Below, piece after piece: positions 25,891 through 38,760 of a DNA stretch of 64,000 nt. A program made the translations under genes and the position numbers. Every line of letters begins with the position of its first letter. Within the stretch, counting starts at the first letter, position 1. The notes beneath the pieces were generated by a model, which saw nothing but the letters and a program-made list of their open reading frames with translations, did no database searches and was not told the origin of the DNA. Source of the DNA: Saururus chinensis (Eukaryota > Streptophyta > Magnoliopsida > Piperales > Saururaceae); the NCBI GenBank assembly GCA_035235625.1, contig CP141144.1, positions 28,889,014-28,953,013 of the forward strand. Reading direction: 5' to 3'.

Positions 25891-28800
25891 AAATGCTATG
25901 AATACCTACAAAAGGTCATTTTCTTCTCCTTATTCTGAAACTTATACTCCTAATTGGAGAAATCATCCTAACTTTAGTTGAAGAAACGAGTCTAATGTGC
26001 AGGTATCCCCTTCTTCCTCAAATTATGTTCTACCACATAAGAAGACTCTTCGAGACACATTGCAAACATTCATGCAAAGTCAGGCAACAATCAACAACCA
26101 AACAATGCAAGTCATCCATGACTTGAAGACTTCTATCACTCAATTGACCACAACTTTGAGCACTCAAGAAAAGGAAGGTTTCCTTCTCAACCTCAACCAA
26201 ATCCTAAAGGTCAATTTATAATTAAAAATTTAAATTCTTCAAGTTCACAAGAAGAGTATGCTAAGTCCATCACCACTTTGAGAAGTAAAAAAGTCATTAA
26301 CAAAGACATCCCAATGAAGATTGTTGAACCTAAAGAGTTTTTGATTTCTAAACATGATGATGAACTTGACAACTCTAATTGTGTTGCTCTTATTCTTCCT
26401 CCTTTTCCTCAAAGGTTACAATCTTCCTCTAAATTGGTGCCAAATTGTGACATTCTTGAAATTTTTAAACAAGTAAAAATTAACATTCCTCTCTTAGATG
26501 TCATTAAACAAATTCTATCTTATGTTAAATTTTTGAAAGATCTTTGTAAAATTAAGAGTAAGTTAAATGTACAAAAGAATGCATTTTTGACAGAACAAGT
26601 AAGTACAATTTTGTAACAAAGCACCCCACCCAAATATAAAGATCCTGGTTGTCCAACGATATTATTTATAATTGGGGATTATAGAATTGAAAAAGCTTTC
26701 CTTGATCTTGGGGCAAGTGTTAATCTCTTACCGTATTCTGTTTATGAACAATTAGGACTTCGTGAATTGAAGCCCACAAGTATTACACTTCAACTTGCAG
26801 ATCGCTCAGTTAAAACACCAAGTGGAATTGTTGAGGATGTTCTAGTACAAGTAGAAAAGTTTTACTTTCCTGATAATTTTATTATTTTGGACACACAACC
26901 AGTTTTTAATGTTTGTAGGAAAGACCACTTCCCCTTACCATTCATGGACCAAATCCTAGAGAGGGTGGCCGGTTATCAATTTTATTATTTTCTAGATGGT
27001 TATTCAAGATACAACCAAATTGCGATTGCACTTGAAGATCAAAAAAATAACCTTTAAATGTTCATTTGGTACCTTTGCATATCGAAGGAAGTCATTTAGA
27101 TTATGTAATGCTCTTGCCACATTCCAAAGGTGCAAGATGAGCATCTTTAGTGACATGGTGGAGCAGTGTTTGGAAGTTTTTATAGATGATTTTTCTATTT
27201 TTGGTGATTCTTTTGATGATTGTCTTGATAACTTAGAAAAAGTTTTGGTGAGATGTGAAAAGAAAATTCTAATTTTAAATTGGGAAAAGTGTCATTTTAT
27301 GGTTACTACTGGAATAGGACTTGGTCAAATTATTTCTGTGTAGGGAATTCAAGTGGACAAGGCAAAAATGGAATTGAATGCTAATTTTCCTAGTCCAAAG
27401 TCCACAAAAGATGTTAGATCCTTTCTAGGGCATGCCAGTTTTTATAGAAGATTTATCAAGAATTTTAGTGTGATATCTAGACCATTATGTAATCTTCTAT
27501 CTAAAGAGCATTCTTTTGAGTGGTCGGATGCATGTGAAGAAGCTTTCACAAAGCTTAAGAATATGTTAGTGTCCGCACCCATCATACAGCCCCCGGATTG
27601 GACCCTTCCTTTTGAAATTATGTGTGATGTAAGTGATTATGTCATTGGGGCTATTTTAGGGCAAAAGAAAGATAAGAAACCTTGTGTAATTCATTATGCA
27701 AGTAGAACTTTAAATAGTGCCCAAATGAACTACTCTACCACTGAAAAAGAACTTCTTGCTGTAGTATTTGTACTTGACAAATTTAGATCCTACTTGATTG
27801 GCTCTCAAATTATCATTTTCACTGACCATGCAGCTTTGAAGTACCTTTTGAGCAAACAAGATACAAAACCCAGATTATTCCGATGGATACTCCTACTCCA
27901 AGAGTTTGATCTCACAATCAAAGACAAGAAGGGAGTAGAGAATGTGGTGGCAGATCATCTTTCAAGATTGAAATTTTTTAATTCTTCGGACAACATTCCA
28001 ATCCAAGACACATTCCCTGATGAACAACTTTTTGTCATCTCACAACCTCTATGGTATGCCGACATTGCCAACTACTTAGTGACAGGTAAAGTTCCCCACC
28101 ATTGGTCTCCTCAAGATAAAAAGAGATTCTTCACCGAGGTAAAGCATTTCTTTTAGGACGACCCTTATCTTTTTCAGTACTGTCTAGATCAAATAATGAG
28201 ATGTATGCCTGATTTTGAACAAGTATCATCTCTTTTTGTCATTCTGAAGCATGTGGTAGTCACTTCTCCTCTAAAAAGACCACTGCTAAAATTTTGCAAT
28301 GTGGTTTTTACTTGCTGACGCTTTTCAAAAATGTTCATGAATTTTGCAAAACTTGTGAAAGGTATCAAAAGTTAGGAGTCATTTCTCGTCAAAATATGAT
28401 GCCCCTTAACTCCATATTGGTTATTGAGATTTTTTATTATTGGGGCATTGATTTTATGGGACCTTTTCCTCCTTCTTTTGGCTATGTTTACATTTTAGTT
28501 GTCGTCAATTATGTTTCCAAGTGGATTGAGGCTGTTCCAAGCAAAACCAAAGACCACAAAGTCATTGTGCATTTTTTAAAAGAAAATATATTTTCAAGGT
28601 TTGGAACACCTCGAGCCATTATAAGTGACAGGGGGTCACATTTTTGCAATAAGCCTTTTGAGGCTTTGATGAGGAAGTATGGGATTACCCATAAAGTAGC
28701 TACCCCCTATTACCCACAAACAAGTAGACAAGTTGAGATTTCTAATAGGGAAATTAAATATATTTTACAAAAAATAGTAAATTTAAATGGTAAAGATTGG

Positions 28801-28920
28801 TCTTTACAGCTAACCGATGCTCTTTGGGCTTACCGTACCGCTTTTAAGACCCCAATTGGCATGTCTCCTTATCATTTGATTTTGGAAAACTTGTCACTTG
28901 CCTGTGGAGTTGAAACATAG
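25891..28920 (+). pseudogene. Element A spacer, protease, RT, RNase H, integrase (fossil)
   Basis: After a spacer with a coiled, glutamine-rich stretch (about 25997-26220), the protease reads LDLGASVNLLPYSVYEQLGL at about 26700-26760. The RT palm motif FIDDFSIFGDSFDDC is at about 27178-27222. RNase H is long and well kept (27353-27990: [20 protein letters not shown], then [10 protein letters not shown]). Integrase (28294-28920) includes [38 protein letters not shown] and the TPYYPQTS segment. The order and primer-site type support the Athila/Tat group. It is broken in several places. Confidence 0.85.
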
Positions 28921-30793
28921 GGCATATTGGGCAATCAAAGCTTTGAATTTTAACTTTGATAAGGCTGGCTTAAATAAACAATTGTAAATCAATGAGTCAG
29001 AGAAAATTCGACGTGATGCTTATGAGAGTTCAAAACTTTACAAAGAGAGAATGAAGGCTTTTCATGATAAAAACATTTTATGAAAAACTTTTGAGCCCTT
29101 TCAAAAAGTTTAATTGTATAACTCTTGACTTCATCTCTTTCCAAGAAAAAGTCCTTTCATTGTCAAAGTTGTTTTTCCTTATGGAACTCTTAAAATTGAA
29201 AACCTAAAAAATGAAGATATTTTCAAAGTTAATGGCCAACGTTTGAAACCATTTTCAAACAATTTTGTCCTTAAAGTTGAGTCTACATCTCTTGAAAATC
29301 CAAATTATGAGGGTTAGTTTTCTTTTCATGATTTTTTCTATAAAAAATAAAAAAATTTACATTGAGGACAATGTTTAGCTTAGGTTTGGGGGTGTAGAAA
29401 GTTATATATATACATATATATATGTATATATGTATATGTATATATTTAGTTTACTTAAAAATGGAAAAAAATTAATTAGATTTATTTTATTTTATGTTTT
29501 TGCTTATTTACATTGATTCTTAGTTTAGACATGTGACTTTATTTAATGACATCAGACTACTTAGAATATGACTTGACAGATTTAATGATTTTGAACTCTA
29601 ATTACTTCATATTTGTTTCTTGTGCTCCTATTTTGAAAAAAAAAACTAAGAAAGACATTTGCCTAAATGAGAATTCGAGCCTTTGATTATGGTCTTACAT
29701 CTTGGTGGATATCATTGAATCTAAGTAATTATTTTTTTTATTAGAGTAAAACTTTGGCATGATCTAGTAGTATTCATGTTATCATGATAAAGTTTTGAGC
29801 TTCACTATTCTTTGTTTGTAGAACAGTCGCAGACTTTTTGTTAACACAATTCAAGTTGATTGTAAAATGTGCTCAAGAAAAAAAATGTGAAAAAATAAAA
29901 AATTGTAAAGAATTAAAGTCACTCTATTGAGTAGACCGGGACTCGGCATGCCTCACTAAGCATAGGGTGTTCGAGTCAAAAGGTAGAGTTGACTAATTTA
30001 TGACATGCATAGCCTTAAAGCCTATTTGGTTCAAGTTATTAAGCCTAAGGGGTGCTTTAACACTTAGTGTCCTGAGCCAACTAGATTGGGAGTCACTGAC
30101 CTAACACTTGTTACATGGATCTTATAGAAAGCTTAAAAGGCTAAGCCTTACACATGTCATGTGAGATGAGCATGAAATTCTAATAGGACATTATGCAATT
30201 ATATCTTGAATGAGTTGTCAAGTGATTTAGGGTATTTTACTTTTTAAGGAAGGTTTTGCATGATTCTCTATTATGATCTCTTGAAGATGAATGGATGCTA
30301 ATGTCTATTTTTGAATGTTAAAATTGAAATTGCTGAGTTAACATAAAATACATTGAGTTGTTCGATTCATGAGAATGGGATTGTATAATTACATGGCAAT
30401 GTCTATTTTTCTAAAACTATTATGTATGTATGAGTACTTGCCACCAATATTAAGTTGTTAGAATGAATTATTGTTTTAGAAGACAAGTTATATTATGCAT
30501 GATTGATTTTACTAAATGAAGCCACATATTTAGGAGGAGTTGATTTATAAATTGGACATGGTTTTAATTTTAATTTTCTTTAATCATTCTAGTTTTGAAT
30601 TTTGTGGGTAGATTCATTGCAAACCCTCACGAGACACAACTCGTCTACTAGTGTAAGCTAGGGGTTTAAAGGCTTGTTGTATATGCTAAATATAATCGAG
30701 ATTTCCTGCGGAAGTGGAGTAGTTAGTTTTGTTTTCTATTATTTTAATTTTTATTTTGCTCGAGGACTAGAAAAAAGTAGGTTTGGGGGTATT
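28921..30793 (+). other. Element A 3' untranslated region with two polypurine-tract-like runs
   Basis: Coding traces of the integrase C-terminus run to about 29310. A conserved block ACATTGAGGACAATGTTT with TTAGGTTTGGGGGTGT follows (29359-29397). It resembles a second primer tract and recurs in element C at 63518-63560. A TATATA/TGTATA microsatellite lies at 29402-29446. The rest has no open frame. The real primer tract (30771-30793, GGTTTGGGGGTAT) abuts the 3' LTR. Confidence 0.7.
29402..29446. repeat. TA/TGTATA microsatellite
   Basis: About 45 bases of alternating TA with TACATA and TGTATA interruptions, inside the 3' untranslated region of element A. Confidence 0.85.
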
Positions 30794-31982
30794 TGATGCA
30801 CTGAAATAATGTTTAATAAAATATTTTTAAATCTTAATTGTGTTAATTCATTGCTGATTTGGGCTATTTATGTTTTGAATAAGTTAGTTGGACCTTAATT
30901 CAGTTTACATGTCTAAATAAGCTTCAACAGGATACAACTGGAAGACAAAGTTAAGCTCAACCACCTTAAGTTATTTAAAAGTTAAAAATGGGCTCCTAAT
31001 GGACTAAACATGCATATAATGGTCAAACACAACCTTGTGGACCTATTTGATTTGAGATTTGTATAAATAGAACTAAATTATGAAAGAAGCTGATTCGGAC
31101 AGATTGACACAGCCTTAGTATTTCAATCATATCTTTTTATGTATAATTCGGATTGATACGATTCCGGTGGAAATGGAAATAAGACTTCTGTGTCTACAAG
31201 TGTTATTTCATAAAAAAATTTCAAATTCTGAATATATATGGGTCCAATCAGATAATTAATCAAGATGTAATCTAGAGATATGATTTCACTTTCCTCTTTG
31301 AAACAACCCCTTTTATTCCTATAAATAGAGGGGTGGGTGTGATAGATGGATGATTCTCTCCTCTTTAGAGCTCTCTTCCCCTATTTTCTTCTCTCATTTT
31401 GTAATTTTGTTTTTAGTTTTATTGTAATAGCTTTCTAAAGCTCTCAAGCTAAGGCGAGGAATGAAACTTGTACTTGATGTTTAAGGGATACTTTGATTCA
31501 AGTAAGTTCTTCATCATTTTAAATTTATGTTTTATATTTAAGGAGTTTATAATCTATATAATTATTTGATTCAACATTGACGAAAGGCATGCCGAATGCT
31601 TATAATTCCCTTTGATTATACACTTGATACTTTCACGTAGTAAACAATTAATTACTATTATTTTATTTCAAAGTTTTTTAAAAGATAAATTTTTTGATTG
31701 AGACAAATTTTCAGTTGATATTAATTGAGTTATCATTTGAATGAATTATACATTAAAGATTTATCGCAAGTGAATTTTCGATGCCTTAGCACTTTCTCTT
31801 TGATTGTTTCTTATTATCTATTTCACTTTCCTTCTCTATTCTATTCTCTTCGTAATAGTTTTCTATGCCACACAAGGCTTTCCCTGTAGATCAACCTTGT
31901 TTACTATAGTTGACAAATAAAAAAGAAATATAAACTAAACTACTTCATATTCCTTCATATTCTTAGTTTGGACGTAACAACA
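30794..31982 (+). repeat. 3' LTR of element A
   Basis: It runs from TGATGCACTG to CGTAACAACA, 1189 bases, aligned along its whole length with 23276-24468. It is followed by the target duplication GTTCT (31983-31987). Confidence 0.9.
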
Positions 31983-33950
31983 GTTCTCTCTATGCAAGTC
32001 TAATGCATACTGCTCAAATGTGTCCTTCTATGTTAAGTTATTATGAGTGTTTTGCTAAGCAAGAAAATGCACTAAACAATTATGGGAACCGTTTGGTAGT
32101 GCTTTCTCTGAGACATACGATCTAAATTAGCAAAATCATACAAATTTCTCTTGGAGGCAAGACGAGCCTCCCATGAATTGAGGAGGGCGGCCAATGCAAT
32201 AGATGTCCACTCAATTTAGGCAGACCAACCCCTCCTACACCTCTATTCCCCAATTAGCTCCTCTAGTTGTTGCACTACCACGTCAACAATCATCACTTGA
32301 AGAGTCTCTCAAAACATTCATGCAATCTACTAACTCGACCATATTAAAACATAAAAATTCTAGTCAAATAAACACTCAAGCCATAGCAAAATTAGAAACT
32401 CAAATTGGCCATTTTGCAACTCATGTAGGGGAGAGAGAGAAAGGCAAATTTCCCAGTTAATCTATACCCAACCCTAAAGATCAACACATTGTTAGTAATA
32501 CTTCAAGTTCATCACATGACCAAGGGCATGTTTAGTCAACTACCACTATTAGATATAGGTGACAGGTTAACAATCATGTAAAAATGCTTGAAGAAGAGAT
32601 AACGGAGAGTATAGAGTTAGAGAGTGAGAAACAGGAACCCAATGACTCTCCACCTATTTTAGGTGACCCCCTAGTTAAGATTTTTGCGCCTAAAGCCTCA
32701 TTTCCTAAAAGACTAGTCAATCCTAAGAAAAATTCACAATTTGGAGATATTTTGGAGATGTTTAAGGAAGTGTAGATAAACATCTCATTCCTTAATGCTA
32801 TCTAACAAGTGTCCTCCTATGCTAAATTTTTAAAAGACTTAGTCACAGTTAAAAGAAAAAAAAATATTCCTAAAAAGGCGTTCCTGATAGAGTAAGTCAA
32901 CTATACCATTCAATGTAAATTTCCTGTCAAATATAAGAACTCTAGTTGCCCCACAATTTCATGCAAGATAGGGGATCTCACATTAAGCGGGCTTTGTTAG
33001 ATCTAGGGGTTAGTGTAAATTTATTGTCATAGTCTGCGTATATGCAATTGGGATTGGGAGAGTTGAAAGCAATATCCATAACACTTCAATTAGTTGATAG
33101 ATCTATAAAAATTTCTTGAGGCATTGTTGAAGACATTCTAATTGAGGTTGACACATTTTACTTTCCAGTAGATTTTGTAATCCTTCATACTCAGCCTATT
33201 CAGAATATTCATGGGCAAATTCCTATCATTTTGGGTCGTCCTTTCTTTGCCACATATAATGCTCTAATAAATTATAAAAATGAGGTGATGAAAATATCTT
33301 TTGGAAATATGACAATTGAGTTTAACATTTTTAGCATAAGCAAACAACCACCGAACATGAAATATGTGAATGAAGTTAATTGATTGATAGTTTTGTTCAT
33401 AATACTTTCATTCAATCACATTATAAGGATCCCTTAGAGGCTTGTCTAGCACATTTTTGTTACGGGTTTGACATTGACAAATGAGTTGAGGAAGTTAATT
33501 CATTGCTAGATTATGTTCCTCTAATAAGTATTGAAAAATGGCAACCTAAAGTGGCTCCGCTTTCATTATCATCATCACCACCCCTACCATCTACTTTGGA
33601 ACAACCCAAAATTGATCTAAAACAATTACCTGACACCCTCAAGTATGGATAGTTCACATATTTTGGGATGATCTTTAGTTTGCATGTTGAAACTATGACA
33701 CTTGACCATATTGTGGGAGAGTCTTCCTTTTGACAGCATAAACTTGTGTCTTGAAAACAAGAGACTCTTTTATGTGTTTTATGAGCTTTAAATTTAATTT
33801 AATTTTTTTTTATCTTCAGGTAAGTACTTTTGCACAAATGAGTGTTGTGTACTTTGATCTGGCCAGATTTTAAGTTAGAACTCATCTTATCGCACCCTTG
33901 TCATTCTCATTTGACCATGTTTGAGTAAGGGGGTATGGTGGGGTGTGACA
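31983..33950 (+). mobile_element. Element B, right part: gag end, protease and 3' region, no RT seen
   Basis: The region right after the insertion encodes the CCHC knuckle area of gag. The spacer with a coiled stretch (32203-32460, ending HVGEREKGKFPS) and the protease (about 32980-33380, with FYFPVDFVILHTQPI and GRPFFATYNALI) follow. A proline-rich tail (about 33560-33650) then gives way to non-coding sequence with a purine-rich run near 33928-33945 (GTAAGGGGGTATGGTGGGG). I see no RT, RNase H or integrase before the caulimovirid begins. No 3' LTR of B is present. It is broken in roughly ten places. Confidence 0.65.
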
Positions 33951-34197
33951 TAATACCTGTATTAAAAATCAAATTATGCAATATCAAGAAATTTGTTATA
34001 AATTTCAATATGATATTGTATATTTTAAGGAATGGCTTTTTACTTATAGTACAAATAATATACTTGTAATTGATGATTACTATAAAAATTTGGATGAAGG
34101 AATTACATCGTTACATCCTTCTCATTCATCAAAAATACAAAATAATAAGCATATTCTAGAGACTACTCCGTTTTCTCAAAGAGATTATCAAACTTAA

Positions 34198-35380
34198 ATA
34201 AATTTACAAGAAGATCAAGTAGAAAAATTATCCTATAACTAAATCCAAATAAACAAATCTCCTAACAATATTCCTAAAACTTCAACAAAAATGAATAGAA
34301 ATTAAAAGTTGAGGGAATTAAAGAGAAAATTAATGAAAATTTAAAATATAGCAAATTGGCTAAAATATATATAATATGTTAGCTGAAGAAAATCAAACTA
34401 GTAATAATTCTTGCTCTCCATGTGAGAATGGTTTTACAAATTAATGATATCTCATCTTCTTATGAGTACGACAAGGAAAAAGATAATAATTTAGAAGAAT
34501 GTGAAAAGAATCATAACACAACTATATTGATTGAATCTAAATGTTTTAACCAATAATCAATTTGTCATAATTGATCGCATCCAAGATCTTCAAAATAAAA
34601 ATCATATTAAAAATCATTCAAAAGATTTAAGCAATTAGGAAAATGAAAGTTCTAGTGTAGACCAAGGGAGTCTACGCAAGAATAATTAAAGAGAAGTGGG
34701 AGAGAGGAGAGGGATCATGGAAGAAATTTATCTAAAACAACTCTCATTTCTATTGTCTAATTTAGAATAGGCTGAGCACTATAATTTATAGAAAATTAAA
34801 ATAGCATACCTACTGCAATAATGTAAGCAATACTAAAACTAGTGAAAATAAGAAAGAACTAAAAGAAGTAACCAAATTAGGATAATAATCTAATTAGGAA
34901 CATATCAAATTCCTAATATCTTGAAAGGGCTATATAATAGAATGAAAGATTCTAAACTTTTTAAAGAAAGAATAAGCATTAAAGAGGATTTGAAGCATGA
35001 AATTTATAAACTTAATGAAGAAATAAATTTTTTAAATAATAGAGTAACAAATATAGAAAACTCTAAAAGACCTGTAATGGATCTAAGTAACAACAATCTT
35101 AATAAAGATTAATAATTGCTTACAAGTTATCAATAGCCCCACTTATCAAAAGTGGTAAGGAAATATTATTTCAATTTATCACACAACCACAAACTAAATT
35201 AACTAATCAAATTAAAGAAATTTTGATATACGAAGAAAAATTGATAAATTTATTAACAAAATAATTTAAACATAAGATATCAATTAAATGCTCCAAAAAT
35301 TAAAAAGACAATTCAACAATTATAAGAAAAAATATAAAAAAATTGTAATGATTAACCTATAATTTTCTAGAATAGAAAGA
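34198..35380. other. AT-rich, heavily decayed part of the caulimovirid block
   Basis: Between the movement/coat-like piece and RT the sequence is AT-rich with only short frames. One (34921-35110, EINFLNNRVTNIENSKRP) is coiled-coil-like and could be viral. Around 34660-34910 the composition changes, with GAGAAGTGGGAGAGAGGAGA near 34690. A small insertion there is possible, but no ends were found. Confidence 0.4.
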
Positions 35381-35839
35381 AACATATAATTATTTTACCA
35401 TATAATGATATATAATATGAAGAGTCCATTCCTACTAAGGCTCATCAAATACGAATGATTAAACAGTACTTAAATTGATGTAAAACTAAAATTCAGTCTT
35501 TAATAGATAAAAAATTAATTAAGAAAGTGAATTCCCCTTAGAGTTGTAAAGCATTTTATTTAAACAAGCATGCTAGAAAAGTTCCTAGATTGGTGATAAA
35601 TTACAAACCTATAAACAAGGTATTAAAATAGATAAGTTATCCAATTCTTAATAAAAAAGACTTATTATCTAGATTAAGTGAAGCAAATATATTTTCCAAA
35701 TTTGACTTAATGTCTAGATATTGGCAAATAAAAATTATAAAATTTGACCATCATAAAACAATATATAATGTACCTTTTTATCATGAAAAATGATATTTTC
35801 ACACAGCATCTTCACAACACTTATCCCACAGGTGACGTG

Positions 35840-36540
35840 GAATTGTTGTCAACTCAGCCTGCCCCTCCCCCTAAAAGTTTCGATCTAGTGCCCACTTGCC
35901 GAGCTCCTCTCCATCTTCCCCTGTCGGACGCTCACGGCCTCCCTCGTCCGACTCCACCCACCATTGGCCTCTCATCTCCATCCTCCCCATATGGAGTCCA
36001 CCCACCCAGCCCCTCTCCTTCCTTCCCCTTAGTACTCTACCCAACCCATGGCCATCCCCTTCCCCTTCCAACCCCCTCCTCTATTCCTCGTCCCCATTTG
36101 GACTGCATCAACCCACGCCTCTCCCCCCTCTCTCTTCCTCTTTCCAAATCCATCCACCTGTGCCCCTCCTTTGTGTTGAATCAAGGATTTAGGATGATCT
36201 GGAGATCGAGTGAGAAGAGAGCCCAAAAGTCTGGTGTGGGAAAAAAGGCATGGACAAAGCAGTGTACATCCAGCTAGCGCAACTTCTCTTTTTCTTTTCT
36301 TTTTTATTATTTTTAGATCTTGGAAGGATCTACTTCGTTTGCCCATTAACTGGGCATGAAATTGATACATGATCACCCATGCCCCCATGTTCCTCCCTGG
36401 GACATCACCGACCCATGCCTCTCCCCTCTGAACATTAACAAAATGACATGACTCAATTGGATCCTTAGAGGACTCCGGCCTTCTTTTGGATGTTTTGCTT
36501 GAGTCTCTACACGATGAACAGGTAAACTACTTCTAATGTA
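35840..36540. other. C-rich filler of the Pack-type element, origin unknown
   Basis: Bases 35860-36200 are strikingly pyrimidine-rich on the plus strand and open in several frames, which is expected from composition alone. Bases 36200-36540 are of mixed composition. No protein family was recognised on either strand. On the minus strand this lies downstream of the DUF936-like exon and could include its intron or later exons, but I cannot show that. Confidence 0.35.
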
Positions 36541-36559
36541 AGCTCAGAGATAGACTGCA

Positions 36560-36902
36560 CCTCAAAGAATTCTTCTTTCCTCCAATGCAAGGGCGGTAGT
36601 GGGGGAGAAAGCGAAGGCTGCAGAGGATGGGAATAGGGGAGGCCGAGTTGAGGCATGAGACGTACATGAACTGGCTGAGTTGGACACGACCAAAGGAGAC
36701 GAGGTCAGCGTCCTCGTCGGAGACGGATATGTAGGCCGCATGAAGAGAGTCAGAGATGCAGAGGGAGAAGTAGGGCCGGGTGACACGCAGCAGGTCGTCC
36801 CGGAGAGGCACAATCTCTACCACCTCGAGCAGCAGCCACCTTGATGCTGGTACTCGCATGCTCCAGCAGCTTCACCGACACACCGTGCGTCAGTGCTGCC
36901 AT
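36560..36902 (-). pseudogene. DUF936-family first-exon fragment (captured host gene piece)
   Basis: On the minus strand an ATG at 36902 opens MAALTHGVSVKLLEHASTS, the typical N-terminus of plant DUF936 proteins (compare the usual MAxLTPGVLLKLLQxM). After a frame change near 36840 the domain continues in another frame: LLLEVVEIVPL, CISDSLHAAYISVSDEDADL, then VQLSQFMYVSCLNSASPIPI and YRPCIGG near 36575. This is roughly the first 110 residues of a protein normally several hundred residues long. DUF936 function is poorly known. The frame disruption, the lack of later exons and the position inside a TIR element show that it is a non-functional captured fragment. Five bases upstream of the ATG the Copia element begins. 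The original upstream sequence continues at 42108. Confidence 0.75.
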
Positions 36903-36908
36903 GGCAAC

Positions 36909-37045
36909 TATTAAGGGAATTAAATCTTTGCTGGGATTTTATGTAATATTATAGGGATTCACCCCAGATCTGTCTTTGTGGGTCTTCTCTATAAATATTG
37001 TAGACAACACAGATTTTACTATTATTGAGATTCTCTTCCTCTGCA
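36909..37045 (+). repeat. 5' LTR of the Copia element
   Basis: It is 137 bases, starting TATTAAGGGA (the expected TG has changed) and ending CCTCTGCA. It contains CTATAAATATTG (37000 region), a TATA-like promoter close to the end. Confidence 0.85.
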
Positions 37046-37620
37046 TGGTACCAAGCTAACGCCTAACACAATGTGCACCCAGTTGATTTCTTCCCGTTTC
37101 CCTCCTCACCCTCTGTCATATCACCCCCGGTTCCCCGTGTTGTCTACCTCCTCTATCTACCTCGAGCCCATCACCTCCAGTTACCTCGAGCCCATCCTCC
37201 ACTTCACATCACTATTCCCCACCTCCCTCACATCGATCCCGTCCCTTCACTGTTCATCGCTGCCAACTACCCTATCACCGGCCTCCTCCCGCTGCTCCCT
37301 CAATCTACTTCCCTCCGGTCGTCGCTAGCTCCGTCGCCTGCCACTCCCCTCTCTCCCTGCTCGTCCATCACTCACTGCCTTTCCCCCTTTGTCTCATTCC
37401 CTCCTCCTTTGCCTGCTCGCCGCTGCCCGCAGCTTACCCTCATCTTGCCCTGCCCACTGCTCTGCGTCTTCCCCCTCTGATCCATCGTCCAATCGCCTCC
37501 CTCCGCGACTCGCACCTCTCCGGTCACCCTCCGAGATCCGACATTTTCTCCGGCCAAATCCACAAAAAAAAACCTGCCTTTCTCCTCCCGTCCCCTCGCC
37601 GGCTTGTCCCTCTCCTCCCC
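37046..37620 (+). other. Copia leader region
   Basis: The sequence between the primer site and the gag ATG is C-rich. Open frames in several registers here are composition effects, and no domain is recognised. Confidence 0.6.
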
Positions 37621-38760
37621 ATGGATCCCCTCACCTCTCACGTGCCCACCATCGCCTCCTCTCCTAATCACCCTTTGCCTTCCTTCCCCCCCACCCCGGC
37701 CGATTTCCTCCAGACCGTTCCCACCTCCATCAAATTCCTTGTCTCCAATCTGTCCAGCCTCATCACCGTCCACCTCAATGGCTCCAACTTCCTGGTCTAG
37801 TGCACGACCACCGCCTCCATCTTGGCCGCCTACCACCTCCTCCCCTACGTCAATGGCTCCCTGCCATACCCCTCGCCGGCCGACTCCTATGCCCGTCCCT
37901 CTTACTCCGACTGGCTCACCACAAATCACCATCTTCTGGTCTTTCACCAAGCCACCATCGAGCCGCATCTAGTCCGCCACTTCCTCACTCACACAACCGC
38001 CGCTGCTCTATTGACCGTCGTTGCTGCTCGCTACCTGTCCGCTTCTCTAGCAGTGGTCATCCACCTCATGGGCAAGCTCCGCCAGTGCAACTTTGGCTCC
38101 ACCGGTATGGCGGCCTACCTCGACCAGCTCCGGCAGTTGGTCAACCAATTGGCTGTTGTCGGAGTTCTGGTAAACAATGTTGACTTACTACATCAGACGC
38201 TCACCGGACTTCCTCCAGACTACACCACCTTTGCCGCCGGTATTCGTGCTAGTGGCGCCCTCATCCCCGTCGCCAAACTGTGGAATCTCCTCCTCGCCGA
38301 AGAAGTCGCCCTCAAGCTTCAACAGACTGCCCCCGCTAGACCACTGCCCGCCCATCCCATGGCACTTCACGTCGCAACCGGCACCTCCCCCACCGCCCCC
38401 AACCCACATGCTCTCCTGGGTCCTCTCACAACGGCCCTAGGCCAACTCCTCCTCGGCCCCCCCTCGGGTGTCCGTCCGGCCACCACGGCACCAACACCGG
38501 CTACTACCTATGCAGCCCAGGGACTGCTCCCTACTTCACCTGTAACAACCTATCGCCCTCCTCGCCCCAACTTTTGACGCGGGGGTGGGGCTTATCCGCG
38601 CTATGGTCGTGGGCGTGGTGGTTCTCGTCCCCCATGCCCCTCCTGCCAAAGCTGTGGGTCTTTTGACCACAATGCCCTTAAATGCGGTGCCCACTATAAT
38701 GCCTCCTACATGGGGCCCACCGGGAACCGTGCCATTGCCATGGTTGCACAAGCAAATGGT
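37621..38760 (+). pseudogene. Copia gag and zinc knuckle (fossil)
   Basis: The ATG at 37621 opens MDPLTSHVPTIASS. The Copia gag core follows (LNGSNFL near 37775, SYSDWLTTNHHLL near 37900, LLHQTLTGLPPDY near 38185 and LIPVAKLWNLLLAEE near 38265). A CX2C-type knuckle lies near 38637-38690. Several breaks are present. Confidence 0.8.

Larger units (their letters stand above)
23276..31982 (+). mobile_element. Element A: Athila/Tat-like Ty3 retrotransposon with both LTRs, nested in B
   Basis: The parts are 5' LTR 23276-24468, primer site about 24471-24490 (TTGACGCCATTGTCGGGGAT), gag about 24854-25890, protease about 26690-26900, RT about 26930-27340, RNase H about 27353-27990, integrase about 28290-28920, a long 3' untranslated region, primer tract 30771-30793 and 3' LTR 30794-31982. 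The flanks carry a perfect 5-bp target duplication GTTCT (23271-23275 and 31983-31987). By eye the LTRs differ by about 8-10 percent, suggesting an insertion a few million years old. The layout is that of a full element, but the coding region is broken in roughly ten places, so it cannot move by itself. Confidence 0.9.

Noticed and set aside
34660-34910. Possible small insertion in the viral block
   Set aside because: The composition shifts, but I could not find inverted or direct terminal repeats or a duplication.
36560-36902. A working DUF936 gene
   Set aside because: Only the first exon's worth of sequence is present, the frame changes inside it, and it lies within a TIR element interrupted by Copia.
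37372-37968. 198-codon minus-strand open frame rich in Gly and Arg
   Set aside because: It is antisense to the Copia gag in very C-rich DNA, where stop codons are rare on the opposite strand. No domain was seen.
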